Notes: generated by a model not told the origin, from the sequence alone. Numbered from the stretch's first letter, positions 8,154-16,180 are shown. The stretch: DNA of 64,000 nt from Actinomadura kijaniata NBRC 14229 (GCF_001552175.1 NZ_BCQR01000025.1:25084-89083), one strand, 5' to 3'. Made by a program: numbers and translations.

Positions 8154-8203
8154 TAGCGATCGCTACAAAAAGAGACCGTAGCAGCATTTTTTATCGATCG
8201 CTA
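8154..8203. promoter_or_regulatory. Twin palindromes upstream of the SDR (probable repressor operators)
   Basis: A perfect 12-bp palindrome TAGCGATCGCTA at 8154-8165 and a near copy TATCGATCGCTA at 8192-8203 have centres 38 bp apart, in an AT-rich promoter only 17 bp upstream of the SDR start. Such paired sites are typical of TetR-family repressors. No TetR gene is next to them, so the regulator acts in trans. Confidence 0.6.
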
Positions 8204-8218
8204 CACAACCTCCCCGGC

Positions 8219-8349
8219 CATGGCGCCGCCTGCTCTGGACCGAGGAGCGTGAAGATCGGGAGCTGGCGAACGATCCCGAAAGCGACGAGGGAAGACCCGG
8301 CACCTCAGCGCCAGGGCCGGCCGCGCGGAGGCGCGGCAGTGAGCAGGGT
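8219..8349 (+). repeat. 131-bp repeat, copy A3
   Basis: First of three exact-length tandem units. It begins CATGGCGCCGCC, carries GAGGAGCGTGAAGATCGGGA, and ends GCGGCAGTGAGCAGGGT. One forward frame is open and encodes EEREDRELANDPESDEGRPG. It is the closest of this array to copy A1. Confidence 0.85.
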
Positions 8350-8480
8350 CATTGAGCCGCCCGGTCCGGGCCGGAGAGCGTCACGACCGGGAGGCTGCGA
8401 GCCACCTCGTGAACGACGAGGGAAGACCCGGCGCCCCAGCATCAGGGCCGGTCGCGCGGAGGCGCGGCAATCAGCGGCGT
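8350..8480 (+). repeat. 131-bp repeat, copy A4
   Basis: Second tandem unit, 131 bp, beginning CATTGAGCCGCCCGG. It has GGAGAGCGTCACGACCGGGA in place of the A3 core, still encoding an ERHDRE peptide in one frame. It is most similar to copy A5. Confidence 0.85.
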
Positions 8481-8611
8481 CATGGCGCCGCCCGGTCTGG
8501 GCCGGAGAGCGTCACGACCGGGAGGCTGCGAGCGACCTTGTGAACGGTGAGGAAGGCCCGGCGATCGGGCGCCAGGATCCGGCGGGTCGGAGGCGCGATA
8601 ACGGGTGGGGT
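8481..8611 (+). repeat. 131-bp repeat, copy A5
   Basis: Third tandem unit, 131 bp, beginning CATGGCGCCGCCCGG and ending at a further CATGGCGCC (8612-8620). The sequence immediately after, GACCTGAGGAGCGTTCC at 8655-8671, resembles the repeat core and supplies the ribosome-binding site of the next gene. Confidence 0.85.
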
Positions 8612-8671
8612 CATGGCGCCGTGGGGACGATCACGTCATGATGGGGCGATCCCGACCTGAGGAGCGTTCCG

Positions 8672-10912
8672 ATGGGGAGTCGTACCGCCTATCGCACCTG
8701 TCCGCTCTGCGAGGCGCTGTGCGGGCTCGAACTGACCCTGGACGACGGCGGGGCGATCACCGGGGTGCGCGGGGACCGGCGGGACCCGTTCAGCAAGGGG
8801 TTCGTCTGCCCCAAGGGGGCCACGCTCGGCCGGCTCGACGGGGACCCCGACCGGCTCGCCGGACCGCTGCTGCGCGACGGCGACCGGCATGCCGGGACCG
8901 ACTGGGAGACCGCGTTCGCGACCGTGCGCCGGGAGCTCGGGAAGGTCCGGGAGCGGTACGGCGAGGACGCCGTCGCCGTTTACATCGGCAACCCGACCGC
9001 CCACTCGGTCGCCGGTCCGCTCTACGGCGGGGCGATCATCAAGGCGCTCGGCACGCGGAACGTCTACACCGCCAGCACCGCCGACCAGATGCCCAAGCAC
9101 GTCAGCAGCGGCCACCTGTTCGGCGACCCGCTGGCCGTCCCGGTGCCCGACCTGGACCGCACCGACCACCTGCTGATGCTCGGCGCCAACCCGCTGGAGT
9201 CCAACGGCAGCCTCGCCTCCGCCCCCGACTTCCCCGGGCGGCTCAAGGCGATCCGGGCGCGCGGCGGGAAGGTCGTGGTGGTCGACCCGCGGCGGACGCG
9301 CACCGCGGAGCTGGCCGACGAGCATGTCTTCATCCGGCCGGGCACCGACGCGTACCTGCTGTTCGCGCTGGTGAACGTGCTGTTCGAGGAGGGGCTGACC
9401 GCCGTCCCGCGGGAGCTGGCCGAGCGGACCAACGGCCTGGACGAGGTGCGTTCCCTGGCCGCGGACCTCACCCCCGAACGCGTCGCGGCCGTCACCGGGA
9501 TCGACGCCCCGGTCATCCGCCGCACGGCCCGCGAGCTGGCCGCCGCCGGACGCGCCGCCGTCTACGGCCGCATCGGCACCTGCACCCAGGAGTTCGGCAC
9601 CCTCAGCAACTGGCTGGTCGACGTCCTGAACGTCCTCACCGGCAACCTGGACCGCGCGGGCGGCGCGATGTTCCCCCGCGCCGCGCACGTGCCGGTCTAC
9701 CGCAGGCGTCGCCCGTTCACGACCGGACGCTGGCACAGCCGCGTGCGCGGGCTGCCCGAGGTCAACGGCGAGTTCCCCGTCGCCACCCTCGCCGACGAGA
9801 TCGAGACGCCCGGCGACGGGCGGATCCGGGCGCTGGTCACGATCGGCGGCAACCCCGTGCTGTCGGCCCCGAACGGCGGGCGGCTCGACGCCGCGCTCGC
9901 GGGGCTGGAGTTCATGGTCAGCGTGGACCCCTACCTGAACGAGACCACCCGGCACGCCGACGTGGTCCTGCCGCCGCCCCGGCCCGCGCAGACCCCGCAC
10001 TACGACGTCGCGCTGCTCGGGTTCGCGGTGCGCGACTACGCGCGGTACTCGCCGCCGGTCGTGCCGCTGCCGGAGGGGCGGCCGAGCGAGGCGGAGATCC
10101 TGGCGCGGCTCGCGGTGATCGCCTCCGGGCTGGACGCCGACCCGGCGGCGCTGGACGAGATGCTCATCGCGGGCACCCTGAAGAAGGCCGTCGCGATGGA
10201 GGGGTCGCCGGTGGCCGGGCGCGACCCGGACGAGCTCCACGGGCTCGTCGAGGGCTCCACCCCGACGGAGCGGCGGCTCGACATGATGATCCGCCTCGGC
10301 CCCTACGGCGACGGATTCGGGGCCGACCCGGACGGGCTCACCCTGGCCCGGCTGCGCGACGGGCACCCGCACGGCATCGATCTCGGCCCGCTCAAGCCCA
10401 GGCTCGACGAGGTGCTGTGCACGGCCTCCGGGCGGATCGAGCTGTGCCCGCCGGCGTTCGCGCGGGACGTGGAGCGGCTGCGCGCCGGGCTGGACGCGTC
10501 CGCCCCGGACGGCTTCGTGCTGATCGGCCGCCGCCATCTGCGGTCCAACAACAGCTGGCTGCACAACGTGCCCGAGCTGGTGCGCGGCTCCAACACCTGC
10601 ACCCTCCAGCTCCACCCCGCCGACGCCGAGCGGCTGGGCGTCGGCGCGGGCGACCCGGTGCGGGTCGCGTCGCGGGCGGGCGCCCTGACGGCCGTCGCCG
10701 AACCCACCGACGCGATCATGCCCGGCGTCGTCAGCATCCCGCACGGCTGGGGCCACGGCCGTCCCGGCACGCGCACGCGGGTGGCCGACGCGCACGCCGG
10801 GGTGAACGTCAACCTCGTCACCGACGAGCAGCGCGTCGACCCGCTGTCGGGCAACGCGGTCTTCAACGGCGTCCCCGTCACCCTCTCGGCAATGGATTCG
10901 GTATCAATCTAG
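8672..10912 (+). CDS. Molybdopterin (bis-MGD) oxidoreductase of the formate dehydrogenase/nitrate reductase superfamily
   Basis: A 746-residue cytoplasmic oxidoreductase without Tat signal. The N-terminal [4Fe-4S] motif is C10-x2-C13-x3-C17 with C46 in FVCPKG. The Mo-bisMGD region follows (IGNPTAHS, LGANPLESNGS), and the C-terminal molydopterin dinucleotide-binding domain ends with GNAVFNGVPV. At the usual metal-ligand loop (YTASTADQMPKHVSSG) there is no Cys or Sec, so the ligand may be Ser or Asp; the substrate is therefore not predictable as formate or nitrate. The ATG follows GAGGAG by 6 nt. No partner electron-transfer subunit is adjacent; the next gene encodes a flavin-type split barrel. 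Confidence 0.92.
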   Translation: MGSRTAYRTCPLCEALCGLELTLDDGGAITGVRGDRRDPFSKGFVCPKGATLGRLDGDPDRLAGPLLRDGDRHAGTDWETAFATVRRELGKVRERYGEDAVAVYIGNPTAHSVAGPLYGGAIIKALGTRNVYTASTADQMPKHVSSGHLFGDPLAVPVPDLDRTDHLLMLGANPLESNGSLASAPDFPGRLKAIRARGGKVVVVDPRRTRTAELADEHVFIRPGTDAYLLFALVNVLFEEGLTAVPRELAERTNGLDEVRSLAADLTPERVAAVTGIDAPVIRRTARELAAAGRAAVYGRIGTCTQEFGTLSNWLVDVLNVLTGNLDRAGGAMFPRAAHVPVYRRRRPFTTGRWHSRVRGLPEVNGEFPVATLADEIETPGDGRIRALVTIGGNPVLSAPNGGRLDAALAGLEFMVSVDPYLNETTRHADVVLPPPRPAQTPHYDVALLGFAVRDYARYSPPVVPLPEGRPSEAEILARLAVIASGLDADPAALDEMLIAGTLKKAVAMEGSPVAGRDPDELHGLVEGSTPTERRLDMMIRLGPYGDGFGADPDGLTLARLRDGHPHGIDLGPLKPRLDEVLCTASGRIELCPPAFARDVERLRAGLDASAPDGFVLIGRRHLRSNNSWLHNVPELVRGSNTCTLQLHPADAERLGVGAGDPVRVASRAGALTAVAEPTDAIMPGVVSIPHGWGHGRPGTRTRVADAHAGVNVNLVTDEQRVDPLSGNAVFNGVPVTLSAMDSVSI

Positions 10913-10954
10913 CAATTCAACAACTGAATCGGTAGTTTCACACGGGCCACACTG

Positions 10955-10964
10955 CTGTTAACAG
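10955..10964. promoter_or_regulatory. Small perfect palindrome in front of the split-barrel gene
   Basis: CTGTTAACAG is a 10-bp perfect palindrome 13 bp upstream of the GTG at 10978. It sits where an operator or promoter would be in the 65-bp gap. The signal is short and could be chance. Confidence 0.3.
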
Positions 10965-10977
10965 TGGGAGGCCCGAC

Positions 10978-11652
10978 GTGAACGACAGCCTGCCGTCCCG
11001 GCTCCCGGCCACCGAGCGGAGTCGGCACCGGCGGCTGCGCGAGCAGGGCGGCCCCGAGCGGGCCGAACTCGACGCGATCCTGGCGGCGGGGTTCATCTGC
11101 CGTCTCGGCGTGGTCGTGGACGGATGCCCGATGGTCGTCCCGACCGTCTACGGGAGCGACGGGCGGCACCTGTACCTGCACGGGTCGGTGGCCGGCCGCA
11201 GCCTGCTCGCCGCGTCCGACGCGGAGGTCCGCGTCACCGTCACGCACCTGGACGGCCTGGTCCTCGACCGGTCGGCGTTCGAGCACGGCGTCAACCACCG
11301 CAGCGCGATGATCTACGGAACGCCCCGGCCCGTCACCGACCCCGGGGAGAAACCGGCGGGGCTGCGGCTGCTGACCGAGCAGTGTGCGCCGGGGCAGTGG
11401 GACTACGCGCGACGGCCGAACCGCAGGGAGCCGGCCGCCACGTCGCTGCTGGCGCTCTCCCTGGCGGAGGCGTCGGTGAAGCTCCGGTCGGGCCCGCCCG
11501 ACGACGGCGACGGCCCCAACGGCGGCTCGGGCCGCTGGGCCGGGGTGCTGCCGCTGGTCACGACGTTCGGCGAGCCCGTCACCGGCCCCCCGCCCGGGAA
11601 CGCCGCCGCCCCGCCGCACGTCTCCGCGCGCGCCGGGGCCCCGGTGGGATGA
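10978..11652 (+). CDS. Pyridoxamine 5'-phosphate oxidase-like FMN-binding split-barrel protein
   Basis: A 224-residue protein whose first 150 residues form the split barrel: AAGFICRLGVVVDGCPMVVPTVYG followed by LYLHGSVAGRSLL and VTVTHLDGLVLDRSAFEHGVNHRSAMIYG. This pattern matches the actinobacterial PPOX-like branch annotated as flavin-nucleotide-binding, related to MSMEG_3380-type F420 or FMN reductases. The C-terminal 50 residues are Pro/Gly/Ala-rich and probably disordered. GTG start at 10978. It follows the molybdoenzyme by 65 bp on the same strand, so redox partnership is possible but unproven. Confidence 0.82.
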   Translation: MNDSLPSRLPATERSRHRRLREQGGPERAELDAILAAGFICRLGVVVDGCPMVVPTVYGSDGRHLYLHGSVAGRSLLAASDAEVRVTVTHLDGLVLDRSAFEHGVNHRSAMIYGTPRPVTDPGEKPAGLRLLTEQCAPGQWDYARRPNRREPAATSLLALSLAEASVKLRSGPPDDGDGPNGGSGRWAGVLPLVTTFGEPVTGPPPGNAAAPPHVSARAGAPVG

Positions 11653-11660
11653 CCGTGCGG

Positions 11661-11936
11661 TCAGGCCGCGCGGCGGGCGTACTCGATCTCGGCGAGGATC
11701 GCCGCGCACAGCTCGGTGTGGGTGTCGGCCTGCACGATCAGGCGGCAGCCCGCGCGAAGCTGGCCGATGGTGAGCGGGGCGAAGGCGGTGCGGAACGCCC
11801 ACCAGCGGTGGGCGTCGCTGTGCCAGACGCCCCAGCCGGGGAATCGTGCCTGGATCTCGGAGATCAGGTGGTCGCGGGTCGGCGGTGGAACGTCCATGAG
11901 CCTCGGCTCGTCCTGCTCGCGTACGGTCGTCCTCAC
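11661..11936 (-). CDS. Small hypothetical protein, 91 aa
   Basis: A small soluble protein of unknown function. The conserved-looking core reads DHLISEIQARFPGWGVWHSD then RWWAFRTAFAPLT, with aromatic residues typical of small actinobacterial regulatory-adjacent proteins. The GTG at 11936 gives 91 residues; an internal ATG at 11897 (MDVPPPTRDHL) is an equally good start and would give 78 residues. It is convergent with the split-barrel gene (8 bp between stops). I can assign no function. Confidence 0.6.
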   Translation of the reverse strand: MRTTVREQDEPRLMDVPPPTRDHLISEIQARFPGWGVWHSDAHRWWAFRTAFAPLTIGQLRAGCRLIVQADTHTELCAAILAEIEYARRAA

Positions 11937-12129
11937 TGTAAGCGACGGGGCGGCTCCGGAGAAGGCGTCGTCCGCTGGTCGGAACCTTCGGGTTTACGGT
12001 GCCTTACCGTTCGGTAGGACTCCGCACGCGGGTGGCCGTCGGTTGATCGCGGGGACTAGGGTCGCAGACGGTGTCAGGCAACGACCGGCAGTGTCCATGG
12101 GCACCGGAGGCACGCACCTGAGGAGGGAC

Positions 12130-13050
12130 ATGAACCGACGGGCGAGCAAGATCTTCCGGCGGAACGGGCGGCCGCAGGCCGGGTCGCGCCTGGTCGACCT
12201 GGTCGAGGGGCTGGAGCACGCCGACGGGCTGGACCGCGCGACCCGCGCGATCAGCGGGGCCGTCCGGGCCGCACTGCCCAAGGGGCCGGTCAAGGACGCG
12301 CTGCACGGCGTGCCGACCGGGCATCCCGCGCATCCGCCGCTGACCGACCTGCCGATGGGCGCCTGGATGTCGGCGGCCGTGCTCGACCTGCTGCCCGGCA
12401 CGCGGCGCGCGTCGCAGGTGCTGATCGGCGTCGGGCTCGCCGGGGCCGTTCCGACGGCGCTGACGGGGCTGGCGGACTGGTCGGCGCTCCACCGCGAGCA
12501 GCAGCGCGTCGGCCTGGTGCACGCGATGGGCACCGTGAGCGCGACCCTGCTGTACGGGGCGTCGCTGGTGGCGCGGCTGCGCGGCCGCGACGGCCTCGGG
12601 CGCGGACTGGGGTTCGCGGGCCTGTCGGCGCTGCTGACCGGCGGCTACCTGGGCGGGCACCTGGCGTTCCGGCAGGCGGCCGGGGCCAGCCACGCCGACC
12701 AGGTGGCGCACCTGGTGCCGCTCGGCTGGCACGACCTGTGCCAGTTCGACGAGCTGCCCGACGGCTGGCCGGTCCACCGGCGGCTCGGCTACATCAGCCT
12801 GTTCGTGCTGCGCAGCGGCGACGACGTCCACGTGCTCGCCGACCGGTGCAGCCACCTGGCCGGGCCGCTGCACCAGGGCCGGATCGTCACCGACGACGAG
12901 GCCGAGCTGTGCGTGGTGTGCCCGTGGCACGGCAGCACGTTCCGGGTCGCGGACGGCTCGGTGGTGCACGGCCCCGCCACGGGACGGCAGCCCTCGTTCG
13001 AGACCCGGGTCCTGGAGAGCGGAACGGTCCAGGTCCGTCCCGTCCCCTAG
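12130..13050 (+). CDS. Membrane protein with DUF2231-type domain fused to a Rieske [2Fe-2S] domain
   Basis: A 306-residue fusion. Residues about 70-190 contain four hydrophobic segments of the DUF2231 type (HPAHPPLTDLPMGAWMSAAVL at the start). Residues 196-306 are a Rieske domain with both ligand pairs: C240-SH242 and C264-PWH267. DUF2231-Rieske fusions are common in actinobacteria and are presumed membrane electron carriers or oxygenase-type ferredoxins; the partner is unknown. The ATG at 12130 has a perfect AGGAGG 3 nt upstream of the spacer. The frame remains open upstream but without domain content. Confidence 0.9.
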   Translation: MNRRASKIFRRNGRPQAGSRLVDLVEGLEHADGLDRATRAISGAVRAALPKGPVKDALHGVPTGHPAHPPLTDLPMGAWMSAAVLDLLPGTRRASQVLIGVGLAGAVPTALTGLADWSALHREQQRVGLVHAMGTVSATLLYGASLVARLRGRDGLGRGLGFAGLSALLTGGYLGGHLAFRQAAGASHADQVAHLVPLGWHDLCQFDELPDGWPVHRRLGYISLFVLRSGDDVHVLADRCSHLAGPLHQGRIVTDDEAELCVVCPWHGSTFRVADGSVVHGPATGRQPSFETRVLESGTVQVRPVP

Positions 13051-13073
13051 GTCCGGCCCGTTCCCGGCCCGCG

Positions 13074-13319
13074 CTACTCCTCGTCCTCGTCGGCGGAGTG
13101 CGGGTCCGCCGACGGGTACTCGACCAGGGCGAGGACCCTGCTGGACATGAAGCGGGCGGTCCGCACCGGCGTTCCGGTGCGGGTCACCTCGCTCACCTCC
13201 ACGACGCCGCGACGGTTGGCGATCTCGACCCGGCGTCCGGCGCGGGTGGCCGCGACCTGGTACGTCCGGGTCCCCTCACCCCCGGCGTCGATCATGATCT
13301 CGACCCTGTCACCCTTCAT
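13074..13319 (-). CDS. Small hypothetical protein, 81 aa, possible RNA/DNA-binding beta protein
   Basis: A short acidic-tailed protein beginning MKGDRVEIMIDAGGEGTR and ending in an Asp/Glu run. The middle alternates basic and hydrophobic residues (RRVEIANRRGVVEVSEVTR), suggesting an all-beta barrel. No family is recognised. The ATG at 13319 lies 15 bp from a perfect inverted repeat at 13335-13354. A much longer open frame runs upstream through the AraC and MFS genes, but that is only GC-driven shadow. Its promoter region is AT-rich, which supports a start here. Confidence 0.6.
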   Translation of the reverse strand: MKGDRVEIMIDAGGEGTRTYQVAATRAGRRVEIANRRGVVEVSEVTRTGTPVRTARFMSSRVLALVEYPSADPHSADEDEE

Positions 13320-13334
13320 CGGCACAACCCCCAC

Positions 13335-13354
13335 AGTCGAACATATATTCGACT
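13335..13354. promoter_or_regulatory. Perfect inverted repeat, probable operator
   Basis: AGTCGAACATATATTCGACT is a 7-bp inverted repeat with a 6-bp AT spacer, 15 bp upstream of the 81-residue protein gene and 21 bp past the AraC stop. The AT-richness and symmetry suggest a repressor site overlapping the promoter; a weak terminator for the AraC gene is the alternative. Confidence 0.5.
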
Positions 13355-13375
13355 TATACCCAGTAAAAGACCTGC

Positions 13376-14116
13376 TCAACCGTGTTTGGCGCGGCCGGGT
13401 GTGTCCCCGAACGCCCGGCGGAACGCGTCGATGAACGCGCTCGCCGACGCCCACCCGCACCGGTGCGCGACGGCGGTGACCGGGACGTCCTCGGCGAGCA
13501 GGATCAGGGCGTGGTGCAGCCGGAGCTGGGTGCGCCACTGCGGGAACGTCATGTGCAGCTCGGCGCGGAACAGCCGGGACAGGGTGCGCTCGCTCGCCCC
13601 GGCCTCCGCCCCCAGCCGCGCGAGGCCGCGGGGGTCGGCGGGGTTCTCGTGCAGCGCGGCGCAGACGGCGGCGAGCCTCGGGTCGCGCGGGGCCGGCAGG
13701 TGGACCGGCCGCCGGGGCGAGCGGCGCAGGCGGTCCAGCAGCACGGCCAGCAGGCGGGCGCGTTCGGCTTCGGTGCCGCGCTCCCGCGTGTACTCGACGA
13801 TCAGCTCGCGGAGCAGCGGCTCGACGGCGAGCACGGCCGGGGCGCCCAGGCCCAGGGGGTTGGCGGTGACCGGGAGGCCCACCAGGCGCAGGTCGGTGCG
13901 GCCGTAGGCGCGGTGCTCGTGCACGGTCCCCGCCGGGATCCAGATCGCCTGCGTGGCCGGGGCGATCCACCGCCCCTCCCCGGTGGCCACCGAGACCACG
14001 CCGCGCGCCGCGTAGACGATCTGGTGGTCGTCGTGGTGGTGGGCGTCGATCTCCCCGCCGGGCGGCAGGAGGCGCAGGCCGGTGGGCGCGTGCGGCAGGT
14101 GGCGGGAAACCGTCAT
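13376..14116 (-). CDS. AraC-family regulator with N-terminal cupin domain
   Basis: A 246-residue regulator. The N-terminal cupin-like half (EIDAHHHDDHQIVYAARG, later WIPAGTVHEH) precedes the C-terminal AraC double helix-turn-helix (GLARLGAEAGASERTLSRLF, then VTAVAHRCGWASASAFIDAF). It ends GDTPGRAKHG. The ATG at 14116 was preferred to one at 14173 because the latter would run into the divergent transporter's start. It is divergent from a fosmidomycin-resistance-type MFS gene with 55 bp between them; such AraC/MFS pairs are a recurring arrangement in which the regulator senses the exported compound. Confidence 0.9.
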   Translation of the reverse strand: MTVSRHLPHAPTGLRLLPPGGEIDAHHHDDHQIVYAARGVVSVATGEGRWIAPATQAIWIPAGTVHEHRAYGRTDLRLVGLPVTANPLGLGAPAVLAVEPLLRELIVEYTRERGTEAERARLLAVLLDRLRRSPRRPVHLPAPRDPRLAAVCAALHENPADPRGLARLGAEAGASERTLSRLFRAELHMTFPQWRTQLRLHHALILLAEDVPVTAVAHRCGWASASAFIDAFRRAFGDTPGRAKHG

Positions 14117-14171
14117 CGGTTGGCAGATTATCGGAAGCCGCCAGCCCGCCCGGGGACCGACGCTGGCGTGC

Positions 14172-15305
14172 ATGCGAACGAACGAGCGTTGGGCGCTCTC
14201 CGCCGGGCACGCGTGCGTCGACCTGTACCAGGGGATCGTGCCGGTGCTGGTCCCGTTCCTGGTCGCCGAGCGGCACTACGGCTACCTGGGCGTGTCCGGG
14301 GTCGTGCTGGCGGCCTCGCTGCTGTCGTCGGTGGTGCAGCCGTTGTTCGGGGTGCTGACCGACCGGTGGGCGATGCGGTGGCTGGTGCCGGTGAGCACGC
14401 TGGCGGCCGGGAGCGGCGTCGCGCTGGTCGGGATGGCCGGGTCGTACCCGCTGACGCTGGCGGCGGTCGCGCTGACCGGGTTCGGGGTGGCGGCCTACCA
14501 CCCGGAGGCGGCACGGCTGGCACGCGTGGTGACCGGCGGTGATCCGGTGGGGATGAGCTGGTTCTCGCTGGGCGGGAACGTGGGGTTCGCGCTCGCGCCG
14601 CTCCTGGTGACCCCGGTGCTGGCGGTGGGCGGGCTGGCGGCGGCGCCGCTGCTGGCCGTCCCGGCGCTGGTCGGCGCGCTGGTCACGGTGCCGCTGATGG
14701 GGCGGCGCGCGGGCGGCGCGGCGCGCGGCGAGGCCCGGGGGCGGGACGACTGGCCCGCGTTCGGGACGCTGTCGGCGGTCGTCGTGCTGCGGTCGATCGC
14801 GTACGTGGGGCTCGGCTCGTTCCTCGGGCTGTTCGTGCAGCAACGCGTCCAGCCCGGCGAGACGGCCGGGGGTGTCGCGCTGTTCGCGCTGTTCGCCGGG
14901 GGCGCGTTCGGCACGGTGCTCGGCGGGCGGCTGGCCCGGCGCTGGGGACGGGTCACGACGGTGCGGCGGGCCTACGCGGTCGCGGTGCCCGCGCTCGGCG
15001 GCGTGGCGCTGGTGCCAGGACCGGCGCTGTACGGGGTGGTGGCCGTGGCGGCGGTCGCGCTGTACGTTCCGTTCTCGCTGCACATCACGCTCGGGCAGGA
15101 CTACCTGCCGAGGCGGGTCGGCACCGCGAGCGGCGTGACGCTCGGGCTGGCGGTGAGCGTCGGCGGGGTGTTCACCCCCGCGCTGGGCGCGCTGGCCGAC
15201 GCGACGTCGCTGCACGCGGCGGTCGCCACGCTGGCCGCCTTCCCCGCGCTGGCCTGGCTGCTGGCCCGGCGGCTGCGCGAGCCCGCGCTCACGTCAGCAT
15301 CGTGA
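14172..15305 (+). CDS. MFS efflux transporter, fosmidomycin-resistance (Fsr) type
   Basis: A 377-residue major facilitator with about 12 hydrophobic helices. The GVAAYHPEAARL segment in the first half matches the Fsr signature FHPEG. Fsr proteins export fosmidomycin and related small molecules by proton antiport. The ATG at 14172 gives an intact first helix (ALSAGHACVDLYQGIVPVL). It is divergent from the AraC/cupin regulator that probably controls it. Its 3' end overlaps the convergent TauE-like gene by 17 bp. Substrate is not predictable. Confidence 0.9.
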   Translation: MRTNERWALSAGHACVDLYQGIVPVLVPFLVAERHYGYLGVSGVVLAASLLSSVVQPLFGVLTDRWAMRWLVPVSTLAAGSGVALVGMAGSYPLTLAAVALTGFGVAAYHPEAARLARVVTGGDPVGMSWFSLGGNVGFALAPLLVTPVLAVGGLAAAPLLAVPALVGALVTVPLMGRRAGGAARGEARGRDDWPAFGTLSAVVVLRSIAYVGLGSFLGLFVQQRVQPGETAGGVALFALFAGGAFGTVLGGRLARRWGRVTTVRRAYAVAVPALGGVALVPGPALYGVVAVAAVALYVPFSLHITLGQDYLPRRVGTASGVTLGLAVSVGGVFTPALGALADATSLHAAVATLAAFPALAWLLARRLREPALTSAS

Positions 15306-16068
15306 CCAGCGCGACCAGCCCCACCACCACGATCACGCCGCGCAGCGCCAGCGGCGGGATGCGGCGGCCGACCTTCGCGCCCAGCAGCCCGCCGATGGTG
15401 GAGCCGACCGCGATCAGCAGTACCGCCAGCCAGTCGATGCGGGTGTCCGCGAAGATCTGCATGCCGATGAACAGCACGGCGGCCGAGCCGTTGACGATCG
15501 CCGACAGCACGTTCTTGGCGGCGTTGATCCGCTGGAGGTCGTCGTCCAGCGCGATGCCCAGCAGCGCGATCAGCACGATGCCCTGCGCCGCGCCGAAGTA
15601 CCCGCCGTACACGCCCGCCGCGAGCACGCCCGCCCACAGCCACGGCCCGCCGTGCGGGCGGTGGTGCTCGCGGCGCTCCAGCACCCACTTCTGCACGCGC
15701 GGCTGCACCACGACCAGGACCAGCGCGATGACGATCAGCGCCGGGACGATGAACTGGAACGCCTTGTCGGGCAGTCCCAGCAGCAGCGCCGCGCCGACCA
15801 GAGCGCCGGTCAGCGAGGCGGTGCCGAGCCGCAGCAGCCGGTCGCGCTGCCCCTTCAGCTCGGCGCGGTAGCCGTACGCGCCGGTCACCGAGCCGGGGAC
15901 GAGCCCGATGTTGTTGGAGACGTTGGCGACGACCGGCGGGAAGCCGAGCGCCACCATCGTCGGGAACGTGATCAGCGAGCCGGAGCCCACGATGGTGTTG
16001 ATGCCGCCCGCGGCGATCCCGGCCGCGAAGATCGCGGCCGTCTCCAGCAAGTCCACGTTCCCGCCCAC
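15289..16068 (-). CDS. TauE/SafE-family membrane permease
   Basis: A 259-residue integral membrane protein with about eight helices, and the family hallmark GGINTIVGSGSLITFPTMVALG near the N-terminus and its repeat GGLLGAKVGRRIPPLALR near the C-terminus. TauE/SafE proteins export sulfite or sulfo-organic anions, but many have unknown cargo. No sulfur genes are next to it. The ATG at 16068 is the first in frame; a GTG five codons later is an alternative. Overlaps the convergent MFS gene by 17 bp. Confidence 0.9.
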   Translation of the reverse strand: MGGNVDLLETAAIFAAGIAAGGINTIVGSGSLITFPTMVALGFPPVVANVSNNIGLVPGSVTGAYGYRAELKGQRDRLLRLGTASLTGALVGAALLLGLPDKAFQFIVPALIVIALVLVVVQPRVQKWVLERREHHRPHGGPWLWAGVLAAGVYGGYFGAAQGIVLIALLGIALDDDLQRINAAKNVLSAIVNGSAAVLFIGMQIFADTRIDWLAVLLIAVGSTIGGLLGAKVGRRIPPLALRGVIVVVGLVALVTMLT

Positions 16069-16180
16069 CCAAAAGTCCTGAGGTTCCCTGCGACCCCCCG
16101 ATGTTAGGGAAGTCCCGGAACATCACGACGGGCGGGTCCGAATTGCCCGAATCATGAGACGGTCGGAACCGGGTGAGCGG

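Noticed and set aside
7349..8641. A 430-codon plus-strand gene through the SDR and the repeat array
   Set aside because: The front half is antisense to the SDR and the back half is just the open repeat frame; no start site fits.
8636..10795. Open frame of about 720 codons opposite the molybdoenzyme
   Set aside because: Antisense shadow; the plus-strand gene has a full set of family motifs.
13074..15215. One 713-codon minus-strand gene spanning the AraC and MFS regions
   Set aside because: It conflicts with two well-supported genes and only its last 81 codons have an independent start and promoter-like palindrome.
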